Below are positions 22,590-33,700 of a stretch of DNA of 64,000 nt, in pieces (positions within the stretch are counted from its first letter, which is position 1; every line of letters begins with the position of its first letter). The notes below the pieces were generated by a model. It was not told the origin of the DNA, ran no database searches, and saw nothing but the letters and a program-made list of their open reading frames with translations. The stretch spans positions 404,736 to 468,735 of the forward strand of contig VWZL01000906.1 of assembly GCA_013396915.1 (NCBI GenBank), in the 5' to 3' direction. The translations under genes were made by a program, and so were the position numbers. The stretch is from Stercorarius parasiticus. Lineage: Eukaryota; Chordata; Aves; Charadriiformes; Stercorariidae.

Positions 22590-23773
22590 TGGAGTGACTG
22601 CATCAGTGGACAAGGGGAGAGCTACGGATGTCATCTATCTGGACTTCTGCAAGGCATTTGACATGGTCCCCCACAACATCTTTCTCTCTAAGTTGGAGAG
22701 ATACGGATTTGATGGGTGGACTGTTCAGTGGGTAAGGAGCTGGCTGGTTGGTCGCATCCAGAGGGTGGTGGTCAACGGCTTGATGTCCAGATGGAGAGGG
22801 GTGACAAGTGGTGTCCCTCAGGGATCCGTACTGGGACCGGTGCTGTTCAACATCTTCATCAATGACATATACGGTGGGATCAAGTGCAGCCTCAGCAAGT
22901 TTGCCGACGACACTAAGCTGAGTGGTGCGGTCAATGTGCCAGAGGGACGGGATGTCATCCAGAGGGACCTGGACAAGCTAGAGAGGTGGGCCTGAGAAAA
23001 CCTTATGAAGTTCAACCAGGCCAAGTGCAAGGTCCTACACTTGGGTCGGGATAATCCTCATTATCAATACAGGCTGGGGGATGATGTGATAGTGAGCAGC
23101 CCTGCGGAAAAGGACTTGGGGGTACTCATGGATGAAAAGCAGGACATGAGCCAACAGTGTGTGTTTGCAGCCCAGAAGGCCAATTGCATCCTGGGCTGCA
23201 TCAAAAGAACTGTGTCCAGCAGATCCAGAGAGGTGGTTCTCCCCCTCTACTCTGCTCTGGTGAGACCCCACCTGGAGTACTGTGTCCAGCTCTGGAGCCC
23301 TCAGCACAAGAAGGACATAGACCTGTTGGAGCGGGTCCAGAGGAGGGCCATGAAGAGGATCCAAGGGCTGGAGCACCTCTCCTATGAGGACAGGCTGGGA
23401 GAGTTGGGGTTGTTCAGCCTGGACTTTATAGCAGCCTTCCAGTACCTGAAGGGGGCCTATAAGAAAGCTGGGGAGGGGCAAGGGCATGTAGCGATAGGAC
23501 GAGGGGCAATGGTTTTAAACTAGAGCAGGGTAGGTTTAGATTAGACATTAGGAAGAAGTTCTTTACAATGAGGGTGGTGAGACACTGGAACAGGTTGCCC
23601 AGAGAGGTGGTGGAGGCCCCATCCCTGAAGACATTCAAGGCCAGGCTTGATGAGGCTCTGAGCAACCTGATCTAGTTGAAGAAGTCCCTGCTTACTGCAG
23701 GGGGGTTGGGCTAGATGACCTTTCAAGGTCCCTTCCAACCCAGCACATTCTATGATTCTATGATTCTATGATG
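22590..23773 (+). mobile_element. CR1 LINE copy B (5'-truncated, head-to-tail with copy A)
   Basis: This copy is about 1.2 kb. It begins inside the reverse-transcriptase coding region directly after the tail of copy A, runs through the C-terminal coding region and 3' UTR (GGGGGTTGGGCTAGATGACC, CCCTTCCAACCCAGC), and ends with three octamer units (ATTCTATG repeated) near 23747-23771. Both copies share orientation and similar 3' UTRs, so they may be related subfamilies. Copy B keeps the clearer tail and looks younger. Confidence 0.95.
22594..23523 (+). pseudogene. CR1 reverse-transcriptase ORF2 fragment (copy B, broken)
   Basis: The first segment (22594-22995) carries the palm of a LINE reverse transcriptase: [14 protein letters not shown] (motif A region), [16 protein letters not shown] (motif B region) and FADD (motif C, both catalytic aspartates present). 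A single in-frame TGA at 22993-22995 separates it from the second segment (23005-23523) in the same frame, which continues with [14 protein letters not shown] and later [14 protein letters not shown]. About eight codons appear deleted after GLFSLD, and the frame is then lost, so the natural C terminus is not reached. The N-terminal endonuclease domain is missing. Confidence 0.93.
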
Positions 23774-24052
23774 CATACTTGATCCGGTATGTTTTAATGT
23801 TTGTACCAGCTTCTTACATGGCTATAAATAACCATGGTTAGAAGTAACCATTTTCTTGATACAGTTCAAAGTTCAAAGCTTGGTACACTTCAAAGCAGTT
23901 TAATAATTAATGCAGAGGATGTGTTACTACAGAAAGAGGGAATCATGTGGTGTCATTAGTGACCATAAAGCAAAATGCACTTGAATCTAATGAACAATCT
24001 GTACAGAAGGACTATTCCTACAGGACTGGAGACTGCTAAGGAGAGGAGCAGC
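23774..24052. other. Unique DNA between CR1 pieces
   Basis: AT-rich sequence with no recognised gene or repeat, except a short near-tandem CAAAGTTCAAAGC region around 23865-23880. Confidence 0.5.
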
Positions 24053-24130
24053 TGAATCATAGAATGGTTAGAGTTGGAAGGGATGTTAAAGATCATCTAG
24101 TTCCAACACCCTATCATGGGCAGGGACACC
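24053..24130 (-). mobile_element. CR1 LINE tail fragment
   Basis: The plus strand reads GAATCATAGAATGG, GAGTTGGAAGGGATG, GATCATCTAGTTCCAACACC and then CATGGGCAGGGACACC. This is the reverse complement of a CR1 3' UTR and tail, nearly the same subfamily as the start of the copy at 37698. Only about 75 bp remain and no coding part is left. Confidence 0.9.
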
Positions 24131-27100
24131 AGAAAGAAAGAAGTCTTTAGACAATAATTACAGAATATAACCTCTGGTTTGTGTATATATACACATATGT
24201 GCTGTGGCTTGCGTGAAATGTGAAAGATGGTAATGGACTGGTGTGTAGAACGGGGAACCAAAATTTTTTTGTTCATGTTATTTTTGCATTGGACCTGGAT
24301 GTCAGCATTACATCTCATATGTTCAAGTTATTGTAACTCTGCAATATCATGCTTCAGGACTTAGTGCAGTTAGCTAGCCCTTTGTATGTTATTGTTGTTT
24401 GGGTTTTTTTTAATTGATTAAGACAAATGTTTTCTGAAATGTCCCTGAGATATCCATGGTTGGGCATAGTTAAAGACAAGATGCTGAACATGACAGAGCA
24501 ATGTTCTAAAGCCACACCTGATTTTTTCTTTTTAAGAGGCCAGGCCATTGTATGTTACGCAGAGTCTCAAGGTCAAACTGAATGTCAAGTAAGTGATCAG
24601 AGAGGAATCTTCCCAGTGTCATTAATAGAGTCTTCTGTGGTAGGGGTCTGGAGGATTTCTCTGGAGTATGGGGCTTGTTCCACTTGCTGAACCATCTTGG
24701 TCTGTTCTGGCTGAACAGTTTCTGGCTATTTCTGAAGGCATTGCTTATTTGTGGCAAAGGCATTCCCTTTGTGTGTTTCTGTGGCACAAAGTAGTTTAGA
24801 ATGTTGAAATACCATCATCTATCTGACATCATAATCTATCTGATATCCTTGAGGCACAGTGATAAGCCTGACCTTATACTACATGATATAACAGTTATTT
24901 TGGGTTATAATGTTACTGAAACCTTTCGGCAGCTTGGATGCTAATAATGTACAATTCCTTGTTTGGCCCAGTATTTCTGTTTTGGTTCATTGTGAGTACT
25001 GGAAAGACCTTGTAATTAGCTTTAGTTCTTTTTCACAAAAACATGGAACTTCACACTCATGCATACAAACATGCAGTCAATAAAGGCAGAAATGCCCTTG
25101 TAGATATTGAAGAAGTTGTGTCTGATGAACAGAAAATTTATATTGTTTCTTGATTATTTTGTAGTGTTGTTATAAATAAGACTGTCATAAAAAGAAGAGT
25201 TTATGTTAAACTTACTAAAGCAGAATTGGTAGAGAACAAGAATCTACAGTGAATGTAAATGTTTACATGAATTTTGGTGTCTCGCAGCAGGTCACTGGGG
25301 TGGTCACATAGTAGGAGACCACAGTGAGTACAAAGTTCTAAGGGAGCTGGAAGGGAGGAATGGGAGCGTGTGTAGAGTGCACCGAGGGAAAAGTATTCGA
25401 CCTCTTGGATATGGATGATAGGGCAGACAGTGGCCTCTAGAGGACGTTTTTGGGTACAAAAGATCATTCTCACTGGTCCTGAGAGGCCAGAGAGAGAATA
25501 CACCTATGCTGTTTCATATCTTCTTATAAGTGACCTGATTAGATTTGGCAAAGCAGTTGAGGAAGAGCAGAGAGTTTAGAGACGGGCTGACAGGCAGTAG
25601 AGGACGTGACTACAAGTGAGCAGTAATCATTTGGAAGAGCAGTGATCCATGATTTACGTGGTAGACTGCAAAGAGAATAGTAACTAACCATAAGTTTGGG
25701 GTTGAGGCATTCTAAAGCAGCAATGAGTTAACCTACACTCCGTCAAATAACAAGTATGCCATTAAATTAAGTTAATTTTCAAGACATACAAAGTTTAATC
25801 TCTGATAGCTGATATCTTTACAAGCGTCCACACACATAACACATCTACTGTGTATGGAAATTGGATTTGTCAATTAAGTAAAAGAGGGAAAAAAAAATCT
25901 TTAAATATTGTTTGAAAGATAAACTCATTTGCATTTTATATGGTTTTCTTTATCATTTGGGATTCAGACTTTAAAATGTGTTTATTACTGCTTTTCCGTT
26001 TATTTGACATTCAAAAGACTTAAAGATGTAGTTGCCAAAATAAAAAAAAAAACCAGCTAATGTCCTGGTATAGCATTTTAGCATGTGCTTAAGCTGAAAA
26101 ATATTAATAGTCCCATTGAACTGAGAGAGGGTATTAATGATCTTCAAGTTTAGTATTTTGGTCTTTGAAAGATTTAAGACTCACTGTCTTTACCTTAATA
26201 GACTTAGACTGGCTGTCCACTAAATTCTGTTATGTGCTCTAAGTAAGAAATCTGAAAAATAATGAAAGAAATACTTTGTTAGGGTTTTTTTTATAGTCAC
26301 AGTAATTCTATGGGCTCCTTGTAATATAGTGATTATAAAATTTTCTATCAGAAGTGTAATTTTCAAGCTGTTTGTATCCATTTAATGTGCAAAATGTTTA
26401 TCCCCCTCTTAAGAAACTGAGCAGCCAAGATTTAGTAGGTGATTTCTTTTCCCCTCCAGCCCTGTGCTATTAATCCAGGGCAATGCTGTTTGCTTCTGCT
26501 TCACCAGGGGCTGTTTGATGCATTCTGAGATGGTTCAGAGGGCTTGTTTACAAGTTACACATGCACTTTGCTCTACGTGCTCATGCCCTAGCATTTCTTT
26601 AACAATAAAGCTGGCTGGCTACAAAAAAAGAGCACTATTGGAACTGATGCAGCTAAATTGCATGTAAATGTCTCTTCAAATTGAAAGCATTTACTATTCA
26701 TACGCCGAGAATTAGTGAAGCCCTGTATTCTGGCTGTAGTGTTTGCAGCAATTGCAGTCCCAGTGGAGTGAACAGCCTGCATGATCTATCTGTCTCTGCT
26801 GACTTCTGTCCCCTGCTGCTCTCCTTGTTGTAACGTTTTCTGACTCCCACTCACTATTGCCATTTCCCCCTTTTCAAAATGTAATTATATCAGAACCATA
26901 TCAATATTAGAAAGAAGCAGAAAAAAAGGTTGTATGGTTATAAATAACATGGATGTTGCAAAGAATCCATATGATGTTTGAGCAGTAGGCCTGACTGTTG
27001 GTCAGTTGTATTGCTTACTCCATGGGACAGATGCCTCCAAGTGGGACTAATGTCCTAATTTTCCAACATAGCTAGACTTCTCTTATCAAAATGTAAAAGA

Positions 27101-29264
27101 TGCCAGAGGGTCAGTTTTCAAAGCTTTCCCTCTCGCACCTCTCATTTTCCCTGTATGTGTGGACGTGCATGCACATACGCCTTCTCACATGTGATCTATT
27201 TATATTCAATGTAATCCCCATTACTATGGTTCCTATGATCTGGCAGTCTTTAATGTGTTTATCTTCACAACAGTCCTTTTAGATAGGCATGTATTTTTAT
27301 GCTACATTACAGAGAGGAACCTACGTGGCTTTTCTCAAAGTTGTACAGGAAGACTGGCAGAGTTGGCATAGATGGTCACACTTGCCTGTCCTTCTTCCTT
27401 TTAGCAGCCTATCCTTTTTCCTTTAGCTTCCTTGTATCTGGTGGAAGATTTGGGTGCCTTTAGTTTCTGTGCCTTTAAAATCCAAATCACTGTATCTGTC
27501 TGCAGAGGAAGCAGCCATTTTACTGGTACTTGCTACTTGTCACACACTCAATGAGAAGATTTCTGTGAGCTTTTATTATAAGTTTAACAGTTTTGTGATT
27601 TCATTCTAAACTACCTGAAAGGAAAAAAGAGAACTAAAATAAGTGTCAATGGAAGGATAAGTTTTTCAGACAGACACATGACCATGCCTTTGAAAAAAAC
27701 ATTGCATGATAAAGGAAGGGATGACATTGAGTAAACCAGGCAAGAAGGTAGGAGTGCAAGGGAGATTGAAACAGGATAAATAAGATAATGAGGACAGCTG
27801 GGATATCTATGCATAGCAAACAATTTGCTTGGCAAATTTGTCCTTGTTCCCTCTTTGTGAATTGTGTATGAACAGATTTTTCTCAATTTTTTAGCTATTC
27901 AAAACTATTCGACAAATGTGAACAGATTTAACATATGCATTGCTGGTGGACTTTCTTTGTACCATGTTCTCATTACTATTGTCAGATGGTTGATCACCAT
28001 ACCCATGTAATAGCAGTTCTGTTCCTTCTCTGGTCAGGGCACTAAGCTGCTGCTGGGTGACCTAAGTGACCACTCTCTGCTGCTTAGTCCTTGCAGTGTA
28101 CATTTCAAGACCAATCCAGGGATAAAACTGTTGTTAAGAATCTCTCTGATAAGATTTAGGAATACTGAACACTATTGGTAGGGTCAAGGTCAGTTTACAT
28201 GGCAGAAAAAAGGGCTATTTTCCACACCAAGTATATTTGCAGTGAATAACTTAGCTAACTGTAGACGCTGTAAATCCACTTTGGCAGATGGTTAAATCTA
28301 TGCTGTGACCCCCTTTTCCACCCCGGGGATTGTTTCCTTTGTGTGGCCTCATCTGGGTTGGCTTTTTAATGTGAAAATATTTGTTAGGATGTTACAAAGC
28401 TGTCTAGATGAAATTACAAAATTCAGTGAATAAGAAATGTAATGATTACTGGAAATATAAAACTCACTTGTTTTAATTTCTCCTACCCCTCCCAACCTGC
28501 ATAACAGTGAGTACTATAGTAGCGAGCATTGTTTATATAGGGAACCTTACAGTTTTTATAGGGAACTTACTAGTTTTATGTGATTATCCATCTAATCTAT
28601 GGTTAAAAGACTAACAATCAAGTTTGTGAACTAACAAGTTGAACACATCTGTCTAATTCCAACAAAATAACATTAAGCAAGAGTCAAATTTCTTTGGCAG
28701 AAGTGTAGAACACATGTCACAGCAAACATCATTTTTATTATTTAAGAAATGCAAATAATGTGTTAGAAGCTCCACTAAAGTACTTCTAGTCTTGGTGATT
28801 CTAACGTCTTTTTTTGCTTACAGAATATATTTTGTTAAGAAGACCAGAATACAATGTTTAATCTTTTTTGGCCTGAGCTCACAGATGCTACTGTAGGAGT
28901 ATTGCAGAGGCTGACGTAGTTTTTAGCAGTTATGTTGGTGTAACTTTGTCTCTGTATAAAAGACACAGTGAGGAAGATCTGTTAAAAGACAACAAATAAG
29001 AAGGAGAAAAATCAAATACTCTATAGCTTATAGTTATCAGCTTTATTGCTATTGAGGTCTTGGTATCAAAACAGGAACAATTCTTTTAAGTAAAGACCAT
29101 TATGTTACTCAGCTAGGTTTTGTTATGATAGTGGTAGAGACTCACTGTTATCTCAGGAAATTATGCAAAGTATTATGGTCTCTACTGGGAGGTAAATGTG
29201 ACTTAGGTCTTTCTTTCTAAACTGAAGGCAAGGCTGCATAATGGGGTCAATGTCAAGTATCTCT
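24131..29264. other. Unique AT-rich noncoding DNA
   Basis: About 5 kb with no recognisable exon or named repeat. A short imperfect tandem duplication (units starting TATAGGGAAC, about 22 bp) lies near 28536-28580. The stretch around 26455-26790 is less AT-rich and looks more structured than its surroundings. Confidence 0.55.
26455..26790. promoter_or_regulatory. Candidate conserved noncoding element
   Basis: This stretch has more balanced base composition than its AT-rich surroundings, little simple repeat, and several motif-like words such as GGGCAATGCTG, CAAGTTACACATGC and GGCTGGCTAC. Frames on both strands are short and unrecognised. The regulatory idea rests only on texture and needs alignment to other birds. 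Confidence 0.2.
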
Positions 29265-29538
29265 CACATAAGCCTAAAAAGGGACAATCAACATCTTTAG
29301 CATGTGTATAGGTGGCAAGGAGTTGGTGGGGGGCTGCAGGGGTGGCCTCTGTGGAAGGCATCCAGTGTCTGCCATGCCCAGACCACAGCCAGTTCCAGGT
29401 GGCTCCATAATGTACCTGCTGCAGGACACCGCTGAGCCCATTAGCCAAGATGGTGGCACCTCTGTGATAACATAAGAAAGGGCAAAAGTGCTGCATAGGC
29501 AGAGAGGAGTGAGGGGAAAAAAGCGAGGTATTCCTCTG

Positions 29539-29760
29539 CAGCCCATGGAAGAGATGATGGTGGAGCAGGTATTTCCCTGCAGTCCATGGAGAGGACTACA
29601 CTGGAGCAGATATCCACACTGCAGTCTGTGGAGGATCCCATGCCAGAGCAGGTGGATACTTCCTGAAAGATTTGTGGTCTGTAGAGAGCACATGCAGGAG
29701 CAGGTTTATCCTGAAGGACTGCAGCCCGTGGAAGGATCCATGCTGGGGCAGGGGACAAGT
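29539..29760 (+). repeat. Five-unit degenerate tandem repeat inside the LTR
   Basis: Five units begin near 29539, 29580, 29622, 29674 and 29722, spaced 41, 42, 52 and 48 bp. Most open with CAGYCCRTGGA or a close variant (the fourth is the most diverged) and most contain a GGAGCAG-like core about 25 bases later, as in GGTGGAGCAGG and CTGGAGCAG. The units differ from one another, so they are old. In related bird LTRs I recall a similar block with variable unit number. Confidence 0.75.
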
Positions 29761-29973
29761 GTGAGGAGGAAGGAGTGGCAGAGAGGAGCTGTCATGGACT
29801 GATCCCAACCCCTCATTCCCCATCCCTCTGTGCTGCTCAGGGTGTGGGAGGCAGGAGGTCGAGCGGTAGGAAATGAAGGAGTGAAGTTGAACCTTGAAAG
29901 ACGAGGGAGGTAAAGGGAAGGTATTTGAGTTTTTGTCTTTGCTTTTCACCATCCAACACTATCCTTAATTGGC

Positions 29974-29979
29974 AATAAA
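29974..29979 (+). terminator. LTR polyadenylation signal AATAAA
   Basis: A canonical AATAAA lies in the downstream third of the LTR, in GGCAATAAATTAAATTGG, where the family normally carries its polyadenylation signal. It also sets the orientation of the element as plus strand. Confidence 0.6.
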
Positions 29980-30713
29980 TTAAATTGGTTTTCCCCAAAT
30001 CAAGTCTGTTTACCCTTGACGGATATTGATAAGTGATCTCAATGTCCTTATCTCGACCCGTGAGCCTTTTCATCTCACTCCCCCATTGTTTTAAGGAGGG
30101 GGAGTTAGAGAGCTGCTGGGTGGGTATCTGGCAACTGGCTGTGGTCAACCCACCACACAGTCATATTACCAAAGCTTCCAGTTTCACATTTCTGAAAGTA
30201 ATGTATCAGAAAGAGTGGATCAGTTATTTGTGCTGAAGAGCGGTCTTAACAATGTATACACATTAACAAACTAAAAGAACTGGCATCGTGGGTTGGTTAT
30301 AAAGTGGATTGCAGGCAATTGGAAATACAGGTTGAGTTTTCAGAGTGCAAGTTCAAGGATACATTCTGTGCTTTGACTTACATGGTAATGTTGCCCTCTG
30401 GGTTGAGAGTGAGAGGAAGAAGCAAGTTTGGCTAGAGGAAATTTGTGACAGCAAAGGAGAAAGAAATATAGCACAAAAAAACATGATTAAAATTGAAAAT
30501 GAGTTGTGTTTAGACGTTAGTTTTGTTCCCATTCAATTTGACACTATTGAAGCCTAATTCTTAGAATGAGGTTAAGAACTAACAAGTCTGGATAACTGCA
30601 GTTATTTAGGTATGCTACCGACTTTATCACATAAATCAAATTAGAGCCCAGCTGTTGAAATATGCATTCACAAACATCTTAGACTTTCCTGGGACTGGTT
30701 TGATAGAAGGGGG

Positions 30714-30733
30714 GAGAGAGAGAGAGAGAGAGA
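30714..30733. repeat. GA dinucleotide microsatellite
   Basis: Ten GA units, preceded by a short G run and followed by TACACACATGG. Simple repeat, likely length-polymorphic. Confidence 0.9.
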
Positions 30734-33700
30734 TACACACATGGATGTAAAAAAAATATTTTGAAAAGTTTTATTTCTCTACGTTTGTAATTTGAAAAAG
30801 AAATCAAGCATCAAAATCTGAACATGTGCATACATGCACAGGGACTGCTTTCCCCTTGGTGCATCTGACCCAACCACAAGAGAAAAAAAGTTTGCCTTGT
30901 GCAATTTCTTGCATAATTTTGCTGACCAAGAGGATTGACTGTTTCACTCACATGGAAAATTTCTATTTAATTCAGTGAGGATGAGACTAATATAATTCTA
31001 TAGGTACTGCTTTAAAAATCTATGTGATTGATACAGGTTTATATGTTTTCTGTAGCCTTTTATAACCACAGTTTTATTAAGTGCATTTTACAAAACTGTG
31101 TGCGCTATATAGCATTCCATAGACAGCTCTTTCAAATCTTCATGCTTTTTTAAATAAAGGCAGATATCTTGGTTACAAAAATCACATTTCATAAGCTGAA
31201 GCCAAACTACAGACCTTCTGAAGGTGTCTGTCTATGTCCAAATTGAATCCACACTTTCTTTATATAAGAGTGCCACTAGGAGTTATCATTTGACAGCTGT
31301 TTCATGTCTTTTGTGAAAAGAGTGGATGATGTCAGTCCAGTTTCTAGTAAAGGCTTCCATATCACAAAATCCACTACCTTAATTAGTGCTAATTGGCATC
31401 CTTGTTGGAAGTATCAGTAGAAAGGCCAAGGACTGAATAAGCATGAAGAATGAATTAGCCTCTCGCTCCTGGAGGTGTACCCTCCAGAACACACATGAGG
31501 CACCCAGGCTTAATAGAATGTGGGCTGAATATTGAGTTGGAAGTGCTGCCAATCTTGTACTTTTCAGGGGAAGTACATTTATTTATGAAAACAAAATGAC
31601 TACAAAGGTGATAAAAAGAGAATTAAAAACCTACAGTGATGATTAGATTAACAAAAGAATATTCTAATCCTTAAAATGCATAAAAAAATAGCATAAGGGT
31701 GTAATGGCCAGAAAACAACAGCAAAAGGAAATAAAACTATAGGATTAATCTGATTAAGTAAAACATGTAATACAAATAGCCACACAGATGAAGGACTTGT
31801 TTTTAAAAAAATGAGGACTTACGTACATGACCACTCTCTGTGCAGTTGTGTACACGCAAAAAAAGTGGTTTCACAGACATTCGCTTGATTATTTCTGCTA
31901 TTATTTAGTTCCTAGCTTCAATTGGATTTATACGTGTGTGTTAGCATTTGACTTGGTTTTGGCTCTGATGTGTGAAAATAAGTGAAAGTGTATTTTTCAC
32001 ATCTGAACTTCTTTCCTTATTAATTTTGTTTTTCTTTCTATAAAAGGACCCTATCAGGTACTGTACCTACCCTATAAAATGTTTCTGAGATCTTCCTGTG
32101 TTTATTATGTTTCAGTGTTTTTGAGCTGTAGATTTTCAACACCTGGAATTTGATCTTTCATTGATGCTGTGTTCAATGGCCATACTGGCTTTGTGTGAGC
32201 TCTTTGCTACATCAAAAGATCCTTAAAAAATCAGTTAACTGCATACATTGCTAAGTGGGACAAAATACATTTCTTCTAACAACAGCTTATTTTAAAGCAT
32301 TGCCAATTGAATATTTGTAGGATACAGCTTTGTGGATGCCTTTCTTGTGTATTCGATGGGCTGTATAACAATCCCCCTTGTGACACATGTGTGCTGGGTT
32401 CTATTCCTGTAGTTGACTTAGTCTTATTAGGGAGGTTTATTTCTTGTGTTTAATTATGAAGTCTCCTTCCAGAGCTCTGACTGCATGAGCAGTAGCAATA
32501 AAATGCCATTACAAATCAGAAAGAAAGTCTGCCCAGATCTTCCTTGAAACTGAGATATCTCACTCAATCTCCCTTTCATTCATCGTTCACCCAAGAGAAA
32601 GTGAGGAAAAACAAAAGGGTTTAGTGGTATGACTTAGAGGTTAATGAACTAAGCTAACAAAGCAATTCTAAATTAACACCACCTTCTTGCTGCCTTCTAC
32701 TATCTCATGCTGTATATCAGAGAAACCGTTAACCTGAGCATATCGGCTCCTGGGAAAAACATCAGCTTTTGGACATGATCTCAAAGGCCTTGATTTCTCA
32801 CACCTTTGAAACTGTGTGCCAAAAGCCCCCGTATTGACACACTTTACAGGAAGAAGAAAAAATGGTTGCCATGGTTCTGACATCCCTGGCTGGAACCCGA
32901 GAAGACCCATGCTTGCACAGCAGCTGGCACTTAGCAGTGTATTTGCTTCAGTGAATACATTGGAATATAGATACACACATGCAGCAGGGAGAAGAGCTGT
33001 TTAAGCTAAAGGGCAGTACTGGCACAAGAATTAATTGGACGTGAGAAGAGGATTTCAGACCAGCACATGTGTGAGGCTCTGGATCTGCTTCCCAGAAGGA
33101 GTATTACAGTCTACTTGCAAGTGAGTTTGTATTTATAAGCTGTCTTCCCAATAGGAAGGGCCTATAATTTATATCTGTCCTTAAAAGTAACCAAAAAATA
33201 GATGGCCAGTTGGCCACAAAACCTCACACTGAAGAAGGCTGAAGGTTTCTACATTGAGCTCTAAGGCAATGTATATCTTTTGGCTACTTCTGTCTGATTA
33301 AAAGCTTCATTATTAATTCAGCTGCCTGCTTGAATACTGTCTAGGTTTTCAGTCTGCTATGGCAAGGCTATTGTCTTGTTCCAGGAGACAAGACCATATC
33401 CCCACACCCTGTGTCACCTTCACTGGCTACTTCACCTGATCTCTCCCAAACCCAGCTCTGCTTTTGTTCTTTCCCAGCCTGTCTCTGCTTATTTTTCTGT
33501 TCCTCTCTGACCTTCTCTCCATCTTTTTTCTTGACAGTTTGCTTGTATTTTTAGTCCAGGGTATCGTCCCTCTCCTCTTCTAATGACAACTAGGGATAAG
33601 TCATAGGTGCTGTCTTTTTTATGTCTAAATATTGCCCCAGCTCCAGTCACAGATCTTCTAATTTCTACATCAGACCTTTCTATTCATCACTTTAACTTGT

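Larger units (their letters stand above)
29265..30157 (+). mobile_element. Endogenous retrovirus-type LTR with internal tandem repeat
   Basis: This matches my memory of an LTR common in bird genomes, usually grouped with ERVL-like elements. From left to right it shows a short promoter-like part (near GATAACATAAGAAAGGG, 29465-29481), a block of five degenerate repeats at about 29539-29760, a polyadenylation signal AATAAA at 29974-29979, a segment containing CTTATCTCGACCC, and a terminal CAACCCACCACA ending about 30157. No gag, pol or env sequence is attached, so it is a solo LTR or a non-autonomous element. The 5' boundary is approximate and no target duplication could be confirmed. It carries many substitutions and is probably old. 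Confidence 0.8.

Noticed and set aside
23747..23771. Repeated octamer units that could suggest a short repeat array
   Set aside because: This is the normal 3' tail of a CR1 element; there are no spacers, so it is not a CRISPR-like array.
29274..29952. Several overlapping open frames on both strands between 29274 and 29952
   Set aside because: They lie in the LTR and its internal tandem repeat; length comes from repeat structure and GC content, not from a gene.
33360..33545. Pyrimidine-rich stretch ending in TTTTTTCTTGACAG, like a splice acceptor
   Set aside because: No open or recognisable exon follows and no matching donor was found; such sites are common by chance.
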